NCBI GenBank assembly: GCA_029979265.1 | Contig: JAPOHW010000001.1 | Span: forward strand, 124,001 to 188,000 | Direction: 5' to 3' | DNA: 64,000 nt | Source of the DNA: Actinomycetota bacterium | GTDB taxonomy: Bacteria; Actinomycetota; Acidimicrobiia; Acidimicrobiales; Aldehydirespiratoraceae | Translations under genes and position numbers: made by a program | The notes under the pieces: model-generated | The model's input: only the letters and a program-made list of their open reading frames with translations | Told to the model about the DNA's origin: nothing | The model's database searches: none | In this document: in pieces, positions 17,936-27,076 of the stretch | Position numbering within the stretch: the first letter of the stretch is position 1 | Layout of the letters: every line of letters starts with the position of its first letter

Positions 17936-18925
17936 ATGGGCATCGCCGTACCATTCCCCGACACGCAGCCTCTGGGCTACCAGTGGTTTGCCGACGAGCC
18001 TGTGTTCGACCCGGCCCGCCATCTTCAGCTCGAATCACCGGACGAGATCGTGCTGCTCACCGAACTCGGCTACGACGAGACCGAGATCGCCGACAAGGCC
18101 ACCCCGGTGGCGGCGTCGTCACCGTTTCGCCTGCTCAGCGACGAGGGTGCTGCGATCATGCTCGATGTTGCCCGTCGACTTCGCCCGTTTGCGAAGTCGG
18201 CCGGCGACCGCATCGAGTCGATGACCCGAGGTGGCTGCTATCGGTCGCAGTGGCTGCGCGACCTGTGCATCAGTCAAGACGTCAACGCGCACCTGGAGAC
18301 GATCTACGGCATTGCAATTGCACCGCACGCGATGCCGCTCCATCTCGGTCATCTCAACTACGAGCCGAGTCGGATCGACACGGCAATCGACAAGTGGCAC
18401 CACGACACGCTTCCACTCGACTATGTGATGACCGTCACCGACCCGGCCGAGGTCGCCGGTGGCCGCTTCGAATATTTCCTCGGCACCAAGCACGACGCTG
18501 CCGAGCTCGCCGCCGTCGGTCGTACCCCTCCCCCGGAGCGCACGGTGGTGCCCGAGTTCCCTGGTCCCGGGTACGCCATTGCGCTCCACGGCGACATGGT
18601 CGTGCATCGCGCCGGCCCGCTCGTCGAACTCACCGAGCGCATTTCGATGGTCAATGGGTATGTCGCACTCGACACCAGTCGTGACGATCAGAGCCGATCG
18701 GCCGATCTGGTCGTGGTCGACGATCCGAATGCGCTGTACACGGAGTGGGCCAAGTTCGCAGCGTGGAGGTCGCACGGTCGCCTCGGTGATCTGATCGCCG
18801 GAATCGACTTCGATGCCGACCCGGAGTCGGTCGCTCGTCAACTCGAGGCGGCGGTGGGCGATGTGCATCAGGCGATTGCCGAGATGCGGGCCGGCGCTCG
18901 CTCGGTCGATCACTACGGCGGGTGA
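17936..18925 (+). CDS. Putative Fe(II)/2-oxoglutarate-dependent oxygenase-like protein
   Basis: A 329-residue protein with no family I can name with certainty. It holds the pattern of the iron/2-oxoglutarate dioxygenase core: H155-H156-D157 in KWHHDTLPLDYVM (HxD), a GGRFEYFLGT strand, a distal H224 in GDMVVHRAG, and an arginine about 12 residues later in the ERISMVNGYV strand. That order and spacing is what PhyH and related enzymes show, so an oxygenase is plausible. It was assigned start ATG 17936; GATACT lies 6 bases upstream, a weak -10 match. It is divergent from the MFS gene. Confidence 0.55.
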   Translation: MGIAVPFPDTQPLGYQWFADEPVFDPARHLQLESPDEIVLLTELGYDETEIADKATPVAASSPFRLLSDEGAAIMLDVARRLRPFAKSAGDRIESMTRGGCYRSQWLRDLCISQDVNAHLETIYGIAIAPHAMPLHLGHLNYEPSRIDTAIDKWHHDTLPLDYVMTVTDPAEVAGGRFEYFLGTKHDAAELAAVGRTPPPERTVVPEFPGPGYAIALHGDMVVHRAGPLVELTERISMVNGYVALDTSRDDQSRSADLVVVDDPNALYTEWAKFAAWRSHGRLGDLIAGIDFDADPESVARQLEAAVGDVHQAIAEMRAGARSVDHYGG

Positions 18926-18984
18926 GGCGGTCTTCACCGGCGCCGACGGTGTGTCGCCATCGGTACGCACGAGCGGTCCTCCTC

Positions 18985-18990
18985 TACGAT
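18985..18990 (+). promoter_or_regulatory. -10 element of probable leaderless promoter for the LLM gene at 18998
   Basis: TACGAT, 7 bases before the GTG start at 18998, with no Shine-Dalgarno in between. Confidence 0.5.
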
Positions 18991-18997
18991 CTTCGGT

Positions 18998-20065
18998 GTG
19001 AAGCTGGGACTCGGCCTCGAGCTGTATCGGGCGAAGACGGTCGAGATGCCGCTCGACCGGGTCAAGCTCGCAGACCGGCTCGGGTTCCACTCCGTGTGGA
19101 CCGCCGAGGCCTACGGCGCCGATGCACTCACTCCGCTGGCCTTCCTTGCTGCCCACACCGAGCACATCAAGCTCGGGACGGCGGTCGTGCAGTTGGCGGC
19201 CCGCACACCGGCTGCCACCGCCATGCAGGCCATGACGATCGACCATCTCGCTGGCGGGTCTCGGGTGATCATCGGTCTCGGTGTGAGCGGTCCCCAGATC
19301 GTCGAGGGGTGGTACGGCCAGCCGTGGGGCAGCCCCAACCGCCGCCTGCGTGACTATGTCGCCATCATGCGCAAGGTCTTCGCCCGCGACGAACCCGTCG
19401 TGCACGACGGCGACGAACTCATGCTTCCTTTCACCGGCCCCGGTTCGATCGGGGAGGGAAAGCCGCTCAAGTCCATCCTCCATCCGGTGGGGGCCGTCGA
19501 GATCTGGATCGCCGCCGGTGGTCCGATGAACACCGCCCTGGCCGCCGAGGTTGCCGACGGGTGGCTGCCGATGGGCTACGGCCCCGACGGGTGGTCGCTC
19601 CACCACGTCCACCTGGAGCGGGGCTGGTCACGGCGCGGTGGGCGGCCCGGCGACTTCGCCATCATGGGGAATCTCACGGTCGAAGTCACCGACGACGTGC
19701 GGGCTGCGATCGATCGCAAGAAACCGCTCACCGGGATGTACGTCGGCGGCATGGGATCCGAGGCCAACAACTTTCACCGCGACGCAATGGCTCGGCGCGG
19801 CTTTCCCGAAGCAGCAGCCCGCATCCAGGAGCTGTGGCTCGCAGGTCGAAAAGACGAGGCGGTCGCCGCCGTCCCCGACGACTACATCGATGCCGGAGCG
19901 TTGTTCGGCCCCGCATCACGGATCCGAGCGCGTTGGGAGGAGGTCGTGCCCGCCGGCCTCACCGGCGTGATCCTGCGGACCGAGGACGACCAAGCACTCG
20001 AGATTGCGGCTGATCTGACGGGGAGCCGCGACCGCACTGCGGATGCAACGGAGGAGCAGCCATGA
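18998..20065 (+). CDS. LLM-class (luciferase-like) F420-dependent oxidoreductase
   Basis: A 355-residue TIM-barrel enzyme of the bacterial luciferase superfamily. It shows LADRLGFHSVWTAEAYGADALTP near the N-terminus, the cis-peptide/flavin region LGTAVVQLAARTP, and GLGVSGPQIVEGWYG, closely matching F420-using members from mycobacteria. It probably transfers hydride between F420H2 and an organic substrate that is not known. The four-base overlap with the enoyl-CoA hydratase downstream suggests a role in fatty acid or steroid-like acyl metabolism. Confidence 0.88.
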   Translation: MKLGLGLELYRAKTVEMPLDRVKLADRLGFHSVWTAEAYGADALTPLAFLAAHTEHIKLGTAVVQLAARTPAATAMQAMTIDHLAGGSRVIIGLGVSGPQIVEGWYGQPWGSPNRRLRDYVAIMRKVFARDEPVVHDGDELMLPFTGPGSIGEGKPLKSILHPVGAVEIWIAAGGPMNTALAAEVADGWLPMGYGPDGWSLHHVHLERGWSRRGGRPGDFAIMGNLTVEVTDDVRAAIDRKKPLTGMYVGGMGSEANNFHRDAMARRGFPEAAARIQELWLAGRKDEAVAAVPDDYIDAGALFGPASRIRARWEEVVPAGLTGVILRTEDDQALEIAADLTGSRDRTADATEEQP

Positions 20066-20853
20066 ACGACGCACTCGTCTCTGTCACCGATGCCGGGGAC
20101 GGAGTTCGATACCTGACGCTGGACCGACCCGAGAAGAAGAATGCCATCTCCACAGAGATGCGCAGCCAGCTGCTCGCCGCACTCCAGGCCCACGACAACG
20201 ATCCCGATGTTCGGGTCACGATCATCCGTGGTGCGGGCGACTGCTTCTCGGCCGGCTACGACCTGTCGGGCGGCCTCATGGACGAGCCGCCCTACCACTC
20301 TGCGCCCGGGGACGGGGCGTGGACCCGCCAGGCCAGCGACGGCTGGATATCGATCTGGGATCTCGCGAAGCCCGTCATCGCACAGGTTCATGGCTATGCG
20401 ATGGCGGGCGCCACCGAGCTCGCAACCGCCTGCGATCTGATCTACGTGGCCGACGACGCCGTGATCTCGTATCCGGTCGTGCGCGTTGCCTCACCCCCGG
20501 ATTGGCAGTATCACGAGCCACTGCTCGGCATGCGTCAGGCGATGGAGCTGCTGCTCACCGGTGATGGCATCGACGGCCACGAAGCGATGCGGATCGGCTG
20601 GGCCAACCGTGCGTATGCGGCCGGGCTGCTCGAAGCGTCGGTGCGCGAGATCGCCGGCCGCATCGCCGGCGTTGCCACCGATCTGACCCAGATCAAGAAG
20701 CGAATGGTCCATCGACAGTTCGACGTGCGAGGTGGTCGCGCCGCGATCCGGGCCGGTCAGGAGTTCCAGGCTCTTGCCGGGCATCAGGAATCGGTCCAGG
20801 CCTTTCGGGCCGACCCGCTCGGTGCCATGAAACGTGAGAACCGCAACGGGTGA
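20062..20853 (+). CDS. Enoyl-CoA hydratase/isomerase family protein
   Basis: A crotonase-fold protein of 263 residues. The first oxyanion-hole segment is GDCFSAGYDLSG and the second AKPVIAQVHGYAMAGATELATACD. Crotonases use varied catalytic glutamates; here the second segment has E in the place of the usual glycine-rich run (GATELA), so hydratase activity is not certain and a dehalogenase, isomerase or hydrolase activity is possible. It is coupled to the preceding LLM gene by an ATGA overlap. Confidence 0.87.
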   Translation: MNDALVSVTDAGDGVRYLTLDRPEKKNAISTEMRSQLLAALQAHDNDPDVRVTIIRGAGDCFSAGYDLSGGLMDEPPYHSAPGDGAWTRQASDGWISIWDLAKPVIAQVHGYAMAGATELATACDLIYVADDAVISYPVVRVASPPDWQYHEPLLGMRQAMELLLTGDGIDGHEAMRIGWANRAYAAGLLEASVREIAGRIAGVATDLTQIKKRMVHRQFDVRGGRAAIRAGQEFQALAGHQESVQAFRADPLGAMKRENRNG

Positions 20854-21301
20854 ACCGGGCCCGTTTCAGGGCTCCGTTTCGCTGTGACAGGACGATCAGG
20901 GTCCCAGCCGATCAAAGACGTCGAGAACCATCGAGAACTGTGGGCGGATCGCTTGCAATGCGCGAGCACACAGGGCATGATGATGCATCGAAATGCAATA
21001 GAAAAGCATCAGATGGTTTTGCTCGCGAAGGAGTGAACGATTCGCCCCGTCATACCTTCGCCCGGGCTGATCGCCCGTAGGCCGCATCATCTCCTCACCC
21101 CCCGGAGATGGCGGTCCCGATCAGCCCGATCCCGCGCCGACTCGATCATCGGGCCGGCACCCCCACCCCCCGACGTGGGTGGTCGGGTTGGGCCACGGTT
21201 CGCCTGGTCACCGTTGTCGGTGACACTCGAGCCGTGGCCCTCCCGCCGACCGTGAGCACTGCCGACCCCCACGGGGAGGTGCAGCCGTGATCGTCGAGGA
21301 T
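20854..21301. other. Largest gene-free gap (448 bases), with structured segment
   Basis: No open frame here has convincing protein character. The first part has a weak hairpin at the end of the hydratase gene (AACGGG 20845-20850 with CCCGTT 20860-20865). An AT-rich stretch at 20976-21020 with TGATGC (20981-20986) mirrored by GCATCA (21006-21011) could be a promoter or operator. From 21062 the DNA is a series of hairpins, listed separately as a candidate RNA. Confidence 0.6.
21062..21240 (+). ncRNA. Candidate structured RNA, 6C-like (two C6-loop hairpins plus a long stem-loop)
   Basis: Successive hairpins lie on the plus strand. CGGGC/GCCCG at 21063-21077. CCGC-(AT)-CATCTCC at 21082-21094 pairs with GGAGATG-GCGG at 21104-21114 and leaves a loop TCACCCCCC. 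CCCGAT/ATCGGG at 21125-21153. CCG-g-CACCC at 21154-21162 pairs with GGGTG-gt-CGG at 21177-21186 and leaves a loop holding CCCCCC (21166-21171). Last, a 13-base outer stem (21190-21202 with 21228-21240, one G-U) encloses a 7-base inner stem (21207-21213 with 21218-21224) with loop TTGT. Two hairpins with six-cytosine loops are the definition of the actinobacterial 6C RNA; the identity is a proposal, and the strand is chosen because the C-runs are on plus. Confidence 0.4.
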
Positions 21302-22294
21302 CTAGGTGGGGTAGGTCACACCGAGTTGTGCGAGCACGTCGTCGCACACCGAAAGAATCGCACGCGTGGTCGCCCACGGATTGCGAGGACTCTCCCGCGC
21401 GCCTGCTCGCAGACAGCGATGCACCTCGTGCACCTGGTGGTGCAGTGACGCAGGAGCCAATCGCTGGATCGGACCGTCGTCGATGGCAAAGCTCGTTGCG
21501 GCATGGAAGGGAGCATGGAGTTCGAGCACACCGTCCCGGCCCTGAATGACGGCCGAGAGTGGCCCGTCCTCGTCGAGCCCACACGACAGCCGTGCGGTGA
21601 TCCCATCCCACTCGGCATCGATCACGCATGTGGTGTCGACCCCGCCTGCGACCGTCCCTGTCGCCGTCCACGATGTTGGAGGGCCAGCGATCCACCAGGC
21701 GAGGGTGAGCGGATAGATGCCGAGGTCGAGCAGCGAGCCGCCTCCCTTCTCCAGCGATCGGAGACGATGCTCGGGGTCGTCGGCAACGGAGATGGTGAAG
21801 TCGATCTCCATGCGCTCCACGAGACCGATCTCACCGTTGTGGACCCGACGCACCGCCTCCACCGGCGCCGGGTTGAACCGCATCCACATCGCCTCCATGG
21901 CGAACCGATCGTTGGCCCTGGCGGCAGCAAAGACCCTGTCGGCGGTGGCCGCCGAGAGGGTGAACGGCTTCTCCACCAGCACATGCTTGCCGGCCTCGAG
22001 CATCATGATCGCGTCGTGCATGTGGCTGGGTTGCAGGGAGGCGACGTAGACAACGTCAACATCAGGATCCGCGGCCAATTCGGCATAGGACGCGTGGGCG
22101 CGAGCAATGCCATGGTCGGCGGCGAAGGCGTCGGCTGCGGCGCGAGAGCGAGATCCGACCGCAACGATGGAGGCGTCGTCGACACCGACGGCACCGAAGG
22201 CGTTCGCGAACGCCCGAGCAATCCGGCCGGTTGCGGCCACGCCCCAACGGATGGGTCCGACAAGTGCTTCCACCACGCGGATCGTACGGGGCAT
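21302..22294 (-). CDS. Gfo/Idh/MocA-family oxidoreductase
   Basis: An NAD(P)-dependent dehydrogenase of 330 residues. It has the Rossmann start RWGVAATGRIARAFANAF, the conserved VYVASLQPSHMHDAIMMLEAG and the EKPF motif with the family lysine (VLVEKPFTLS), then the C-terminal substrate domain with GGGSLLDLGIYPLTLA. This resembles trans-dihydrodiol or glucose-fructose oxidoreductase-type members; the sugar or diol substrate is unknown. The start ATG 22294 leaves nine bases to the divergent peptidase start; a longer open frame overlaps that gene and was rejected. Confidence 0.88.
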   Translation of the reverse strand: MPRTIRVVEALVGPIRWGVAATGRIARAFANAFGAVGVDDASIVAVGSRSRAAADAFAADHGIARAHASYAELAADPDVDVVYVASLQPSHMHDAIMMLEAGKHVLVEKPFTLSAATADRVFAAARANDRFAMEAMWMRFNPAPVEAVRRVHNGEIGLVERMEIDFTISVADDPEHRLRSLEKGGGSLLDLGIYPLTLAWWIAGPPTSWTATGTVAGGVDTTCVIDAEWDGITARLSCGLDEDGPLSAVIQGRDGVLELHAPFHAATSFAIDDGPIQRLAPASLHHQVHEVHRCLRAGARESPRNPWATTRAILSVCDDVLAQLGVTYPT

Positions 22295-22303
22295 GATCGG
22301 GCC

Positions 22304-24400
22304 ATGCCGAACGAACCTGGGTCCGCGTCCTACCCCCGTCGCAGTGCGATCACCCGTCGGTTCTCCCTCGGGGCACCGCGTGACATCCGTGTCGGCTCCG
22401 ACGGTGCCCGGGTTGCGTTCCTGCGTTCGACGGGCCCGGAAGATCCCGTGAACGCGCTGTGGGTCTTCGACGTCGAGACGCGCACCGAGCGTCTGATTGC
22501 CGACCCGAGCTCTCTCGGGGCAGACGATGGTGACCTGCCACCCGAGGAACGAGCGCGCCGAGAACGCGCTCGCGAGAGTGGCGGAGGGATCGTTGCGTAC
22601 GACGCCGATCGAGCGCTCTCGCATGCCTGCTTTGCGCTGGGCGGACAGATCGGGCGGGCCGATCTCCGAGCCGGGACGGCGGAACTGCTGCGCACCGCTC
22701 CGGGCGGGTTCGATCCCCGGCTGTCCTCCGACGGGTCGGCCATCGCCTACGTCTGTGCCGATGCACTGCGGGTCGTCGATGCCGACGGCGACCGAGAGGT
22801 GATCGGTGAATCAGGCGCGACCATCTCATGGGGATCGGCGGAGTTCATCGCCGGTGAGGAGATGGGTCGGACCCGCGGATTCTGGTGGGCACCCGACTCG
22901 AGGCGGTTGCTCGTCGAGCGGGTCGATGTCGCCCCGATCGACATCTGGCACATTGCCGCACCCGTGACACCGTGGCAGGAACCACAGGCGATCCGGTACC
23001 CCGCTGCGGGTACGGCGAATGCCGAGGTGGCGCTGGCGATCATCGGTCTCGACGGCAGCCGGCTCGACGTGAGCTGGAACGCGTCGGGTGACTGGGAGTA
23101 CCTCGCCGATGTGTCGTGGACAGGCGGGGGGCTCATGCTCACCGTCCAGACCCGCGACCAGCGCACCCTTGCGATCCTCGAGGTCGATCCTGGCACCGGC
23201 GAGTGTGCCGAGCGGTACCGGATCGTCGACGATCACTGGGTCGAACTCGTCGCCGGCGCCCCTCGGTTGCACAATGGCAACCTCGTCACCGTCGAGGATC
23301 GAGGAGCGGCCCGTCGACTCTGTGTCGACGGAGAACCGATCACCGGTGACGAGCTTCAGATTCGGTCGTTGGTCGACGTCGACGACGACCGACTCGTGGT
23401 TCGGGCGTCCACCGACCCGACGACCGTCGATCTTCTTGCCGTCGGCTGGGACAGCGCAACGACGCAGAAGACGGAGGGCGGTGGTGTGCACGGGGCCGCC
23501 ATCGGTGGCGACGTGTGGGCGATCACACGGTCCGATATGGACGATCGAGTGATCGGCACGATCATGCGCGGGTCGGAGCTGGTCGGAACGCTCACCGACA
23601 TGAGCGAGCGTCCGGCCGGCGAGCTTCATGTCGCGTTCCACGCGGTCACCGAGCGAGCATTGACGACTGCGCTGGTGCTGCCGAGCGGGCACGACGGGGT
23701 CACACCGTTGCCCGTCCTGTTGGACCCATACGGCGGTCCTCACGCCCAACGGGTCCAGCGGTCTGCCGGCCTGTTCCACGCATCGCAGTGGTTCGCCGAT
23801 CAGGGGTTCGCTGTCATCGTCACCGACGGTCGCGGGACACCCGGTCGAGGCCCGGCCTTCGAGCGAGCCGTGCGCGGCGATCTCGCCGCGCCGGTCCTCG
23901 ACGATCAGGTCGACGCCCTCCGGGCGCTGGCGGCCGACCGTCCGTTCCTTGACCTCGGGCGGGTGGCGATCCGTGGCTGGTCGTTCGGCGGCTATCTCGC
24001 TGCGCTCGCCGTGTTGCGGCGACCAGACGTGTTCCATGCGGCTGTCGCCGGCGCCCCGGTCACCGACTGGCGGCTCTACGACACCCATTACACGGAGCGG
24101 TATCTCGGAAACCCCAACGAAGAACCGCAGAACTACGAGCGCACCGATCTGTGCGCCGACGTTGCCGGACTCGGCGACCGCGCGCTGCCGCCACTGATGC
24201 TGATCCACGGCCTCGCCGACGACAACGTCGTTGCCGCCCACACGCTCCAGTTGAGTCGTGCGCTGCTCGAGGCCGGCAAACCTCATACCGTGCTGCCGCT
24301 GTCCGGGGTCACCCACATGACACCGCAAGAGGAGGTGGCCGAGAACCTGCTGTTGGTGCAACTTGCGTTCCTTCGCGAGGCTCTCGGTATCGAGGCCTGA
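22304..24400 (+). CDS. S9-family serine peptidase, dipeptidyl-peptidase IV-like
   Basis: A 698-residue prolyl-oligopeptidase-family enzyme. The N-terminal half is a beta-propeller with the paired glutamates E185-E186 (AGEEMGR) that bind the peptide amino terminus in DPP IV, and the C-terminal half is an alpha/beta hydrolase with serine 560 (GWSFGGY), aspartate 639 or 640 (HGLADDNV) and histidine 671 (GVTHMTP). It should remove dipeptides from peptide N-termini. No signal peptide is visible, so it is probably cytoplasmic. The start ATG 22304 was chosen because the first conserved segment begins just after it. Confidence 0.9.
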   Translation: MPNEPGSASYPRRSAITRRFSLGAPRDIRVGSDGARVAFLRSTGPEDPVNALWVFDVETRTERLIADPSSLGADDGDLPPEERARRERARESGGGIVAYDADRALSHACFALGGQIGRADLRAGTAELLRTAPGGFDPRLSSDGSAIAYVCADALRVVDADGDREVIGESGATISWGSAEFIAGEEMGRTRGFWWAPDSRRLLVERVDVAPIDIWHIAAPVTPWQEPQAIRYPAAGTANAEVALAIIGLDGSRLDVSWNASGDWEYLADVSWTGGGLMLTVQTRDQRTLAILEVDPGTGECAERYRIVDDHWVELVAGAPRLHNGNLVTVEDRGAARRLCVDGEPITGDELQIRSLVDVDDDRLVVRASTDPTTVDLLAVGWDSATTQKTEGGGVHGAAIGGDVWAITRSDMDDRVIGTIMRGSELVGTLTDMSERPAGELHVAFHAVTERALTTALVLPSGHDGVTPLPVLLDPYGGPHAQRVQRSAGLFHASQWFADQGFAVIVTDGRGTPGRGPAFERAVRGDLAAPVLDDQVDALRALAADRPFLDLGRVAIRGWSFGGYLAALAVLRRPDVFHAAVAGAPVTDWRLYDTHYTERYLGNPNEEPQNYERTDLCADVAGLGDRALPPLMLIHGLADDNVVAAHTLQLSRALLEAGKPHTVLPLSGVTHMTPQEEVAENLLLVQLAFLREALGIEA

Positions 24401-24425
24401 GCGGCACCGATCGGTGAGGGGAACG

Positions 24426-25592
24426 ATGAGCGTCGAGGAGCAACGCACACGACGACTGTTGAGCGGAGAAGCGTGGGACGACTTCTGCGATCAACTGAAG
24501 GCCGCCGGTCGGATCGTTGCACGAGAGACCGCAGGTGGTGACCCTCAGGACGCAGTCGAAGGGTACCGCTATCTGACCCGCATGATCCTCATGGGCAACA
24601 TGCGAGCGATCGAGCGGCGCACCCCCGGTGTGAAGCCTCGGTTCATCGGCCTCATTCCACCACCGCTCAAGGGTGGGATCGGTGTGCAGTCCCCGAACCA
24701 GGACCACATCGTCCAACCCGTCGACTCGCGCTACCGGTACCGCATCACCGGCACGGCAGGAGATGTGTACACCCACCTGTCGGCGTGGAGTCCACCGATT
24801 CCCGATGACGTGGGTGCGTTCTCCGTTGGTCTCGACGCGGAGGAGTATCTGGAAACCTTCAACCCGAACATGGCTCACACCCCGTACACCTTGGTGCTCG
24901 CCGATGTCGCCGCTGCCGACGGCTCGGTCGATGTCGTGCTGTCGGTCGATCCGCCTGATGACGGCTCGGCGTGGATGCCGATGGCGCCGACGACGCGTGA
25001 ACTGATGGGCCGCGTGGTGTGGGACGATCGCAACGAACAGACTCCGCCTCGGCTCGTCATCGAGTGTCTCGACGACCACGACGAACCGGAGCCTCCATCA
25101 CCGGCGGAGATGGCCGAGCGGCTCGCAGTTGCCGGTCAGCTCGTCCTCGGGCAGAAGTCCGACTATGCGGGATGGACTGCCGATCTCCTCACCCGAGAGA
25201 ACCGGACCGAGTTCACCCGTGAGTGGTATGAGCGAATCGGAGGGTCCCCGGACGATCGTCATTTCGAGTTCGGTTACTGGCGTGTCGAGCCCGGCATGGC
25301 ACTCGTCGTCGAGTTCGACGAACCCGGAGCGCGGCATTGGAACTTCCAGCTCTGCAACCATTGGATGGAGAACCTCGCCAACTACGCCACAGGGGAGGGC
25401 TACGTCGACCGCGAGAATGCCGTCTGCGACGGCTCACACGTCCGCATCGTGGTGGCGCACGATGACCCCGGGGTTCCGAACTGGGTGCAACCGGTGACCC
25501 ACGACCACGGGGTGATGGGGATCCGATTCGTGCAGCCGGCGACCGAACCGCAGGTGACCTGTCGCGCGGTCAGGCTCGAGGATCTCGCCTGA
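24426..25592 (+). CDS. DUF1214-domain-like protein
   Basis: A 388-residue protein whose C-terminal third has the DUF1214 look: W-x-F-x-L-C-x-H-W-x-E-N ([13 protein letters not shown]), then [25 protein letters not shown] and a closing G-x-R. The N-terminal part has helices resembling those before DUF1214 in related actinobacterial proteins. The biochemical role of DUF1214/DUF1254 proteins is not established. The ATG 24426 is preceded by GAGGGG and lies 25 bases after the peptidase stop, so the two may share a message. Confidence 0.65.
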   Translation: MSVEEQRTRRLLSGEAWDDFCDQLKAAGRIVARETAGGDPQDAVEGYRYLTRMILMGNMRAIERRTPGVKPRFIGLIPPPLKGGIGVQSPNQDHIVQPVDSRYRYRITGTAGDVYTHLSAWSPPIPDDVGAFSVGLDAEEYLETFNPNMAHTPYTLVLADVAAADGSVDVVLSVDPPDDGSAWMPMAPTTRELMGRVVWDDRNEQTPPRLVIECLDDHDEPEPPSPAEMAERLAVAGQLVLGQKSDYAGWTADLLTRENRTEFTREWYERIGGSPDDRHFEFGYWRVEPGMALVVEFDEPGARHWNFQLCNHWMENLANYATGEGYVDRENAVCDGSHVRIVVAHDDPGVPNWVQPVTHDHGVMGIRFVQPATEPQVTCRAVRLEDLA

Positions 25593-25613
25593 GGGGTCGA
25601 TGACCGCCGCTGC

Positions 25614-26411
25614 TCACGTTGCGGTCCATCCGCCCGACACCTCGAGAATGTGCCCGTTCACGAAGCTCGACGCGTCACTCGCCAGGTAGAGCATGGCGCC
25701 GTCGAGTTCGCCGTCGACACCGGGGCGTCCCATCGCCGAACCGGCGTCCATGTACCCCCGGCCGCCACCATCGCTGAACATGGCGTCGTTCATCTCGGTT
25801 TCGAACCAACCCGGCGCAATCGCGTTGACGCGAACCCCCTTGCGACCCCACTGCGATGCGAGTTCGCGCGTGAGGTTGTGCAGACCCCCTTTGGCCGCGG
25901 CGTAGCCGGGAACGCGGAGTTTGCCGCCGCCGACTTCACCCAGGATCGAGCCGATGTTGATGATCGATGCCGTTCGGTCGTTGGCGATCGCTGCGCGGGC
26001 GACATCGCGCGCCATCGCAAACGGTGCGATCAGATCGATCTCGATCTCGTGTCGAAAGTCCTCTGTGCTCATGGTGACCGCCGGCGTGACCTGCGAGATC
26101 CCGGCGTTGTTGATGAGAACGTCGACGTGGCCGACGACGTCGAGCGCGTCGGCCACGCAACGTTCCGGTCCGCCTGGCGTAGTGAGGTCGACCTCGACTG
26201 CGTGGGCGCGTCCCGAACCGTGGCGCTGATCGAGCTCGGCGACGAGTGCGGAAAGGCGGTCGGCCCTTCGGGCCGCGAGGACGACCGTCGCCCCGGCACC
26301 GGCGGCGACGGCTGCGAATCGGGCGCCGAGGCCGGAACTTGCGCCGGTCACAAGAACCACTCGGTCGTCGAGCCGGAACGAACTGGTCGGGTCGGTGGGT
26401 GTGTTGGGCAT
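25614..26411 (-). CDS. Short-chain dehydrogenase/reductase (SDR)
   Basis: A classical SDR of 265 residues. The cofactor motif TGASSGLGARF is near the N-terminus, followed by NNAG (LINNAGISQV), the catalytic serine in IINIGSILGEVGG, and YAAAKGG as the YxxxK active site. The serine position is occupied by SIL in the usual SS stretch. Arginine-rich RRADR after strand 2 suggests NADP use. GTG 26417 is an alternative start two codons upstream. It converges with the DUF1214-like gene. Substrate unknown. Confidence 0.88.
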   Translation of the reverse strand: MPNTPTDPTSSFRLDDRVVLVTGASSGLGARFAAVAAGAGATVVLAARRADRLSALVAELDQRHGSGRAHAVEVDLTTPGGPERCVADALDVVGHVDVLINNAGISQVTPAVTMSTEDFRHEIEIDLIAPFAMARDVARAAIANDRTASIINIGSILGEVGGGKLRVPGYAAAKGGLHNLTRELASQWGRKGVRVNAIAPGWFETEMNDAMFSDGGGRGYMDAGSAMGRPGVDGELDGAMLYLASDASSFVNGHILEVSGGWTAT

Positions 26412-26452
26412 GGTCACCAGTCTGGTCGTGGCGTACGGGTACCGATGCGGGG

Positions 26453-27076
26453 TCAGGGTAACCCGAGCGTGATGTGATGGTCGGCGCTCTCGGCGTCGGC
26501 CGGGTCGTGCGTGACCCAGATCACGCGAGGCGCGTCAAGGTCGAGCAGCAGTCGACGTATGTCGGTGGTGCCGGTCTCGTCGATCGCGCCGAGCGGTTCG
26601 TCGAGCAGGATGGTGGAAGCTCGTGCGGCCATGGCGGCCGCAATGGCGGTCCGTTGGGCCTGCCCGCCCGAGAGACGGTGAGGCCGGAGATCGAGCAGGT
26701 GTCCGGCCCCAACGCGTTCGGCGAACGGTTGTGCCAATCGTGCCGCCTCGGCGGCGGTGTGCCCCTTGCGACGCAGGGGATAGGCGATGTTCTGGAGCAC
26801 TGTCAGGTGGGGGAACAGACGAGGCTGTTGGAATGTCATCGAGACGTCGCGGCGCTCGGCGGGCAGGAAGATCCCGGCTGCGCGGTCGTCGAGCACCGCG
26901 TCGTCGAGCGTGAGGCGGCCTTCGTCGAGCGCTTCGAGTCCTGCCACCAGCCGAAGAATCGACGACTTGCCGGCTCCGTTCGGTCCGGTGATCGCGGTGA
27001 TGCCGAGTGGCAGTTCGAGTTCGAGTTCGAGTGTGAGGTCTCCACGGCGCAGGGTGCCGTCGATGCGAAGCGTCAT
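26453..27076 (-). CDS. modC: Molybdate ABC transporter ATP-binding protein, short form lacking the TOBE domain
   Basis: ATPase of the molybdate importer, 207 residues. Walker A GPNGAGKSS, signature LSGGQAQR and Walker B TILLDEPLGAID are in order, followed by WVTHDPADAE. Typical ModC proteins are about 350 residues because they carry a C-terminal molybdate-binding TOBE/Mop domain; here the protein ends right after the ATPase domain. Its N-terminus contains a short ELELELEL run encoded by a hexamer repeat. The ATG overlaps the modB stop (ATGA). Confidence 0.85.
   Translation of the reverse strand: MTLRIDGTLRRGDLTLELELELPLGITAITGPNGAGKSSILRLVAGLEALDEGRLTLDDAVLDDRAAGIFLPAERRDVSMTFQQPRLFPHLTVLQNIAYPLRRKGHTAAEAARLAQPFAERVGAGHLLDLRPHRLSGGQAQRTAIAAAMAARASTILLDEPLGAIDETGTTDIRRLLLDLDAPRVIWVTHDPADAESADHHITLGLP

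Noticed and set aside
20896-21090. 64-codon minus-strand frame in the largest gap
   Set aside because: No ribosome site, odd composition (HHH, many M and C) and overlap with the hairpin segment; not supported as a gene.
24405-24416. 12-base palindrome CACCGATCGGTG between the peptidase and DUF1214-like genes
   Set aside because: It sits in a 25-base intergenic gap of an apparent operon next to the ribosome site; short GC-rich palindromes are common by chance here.
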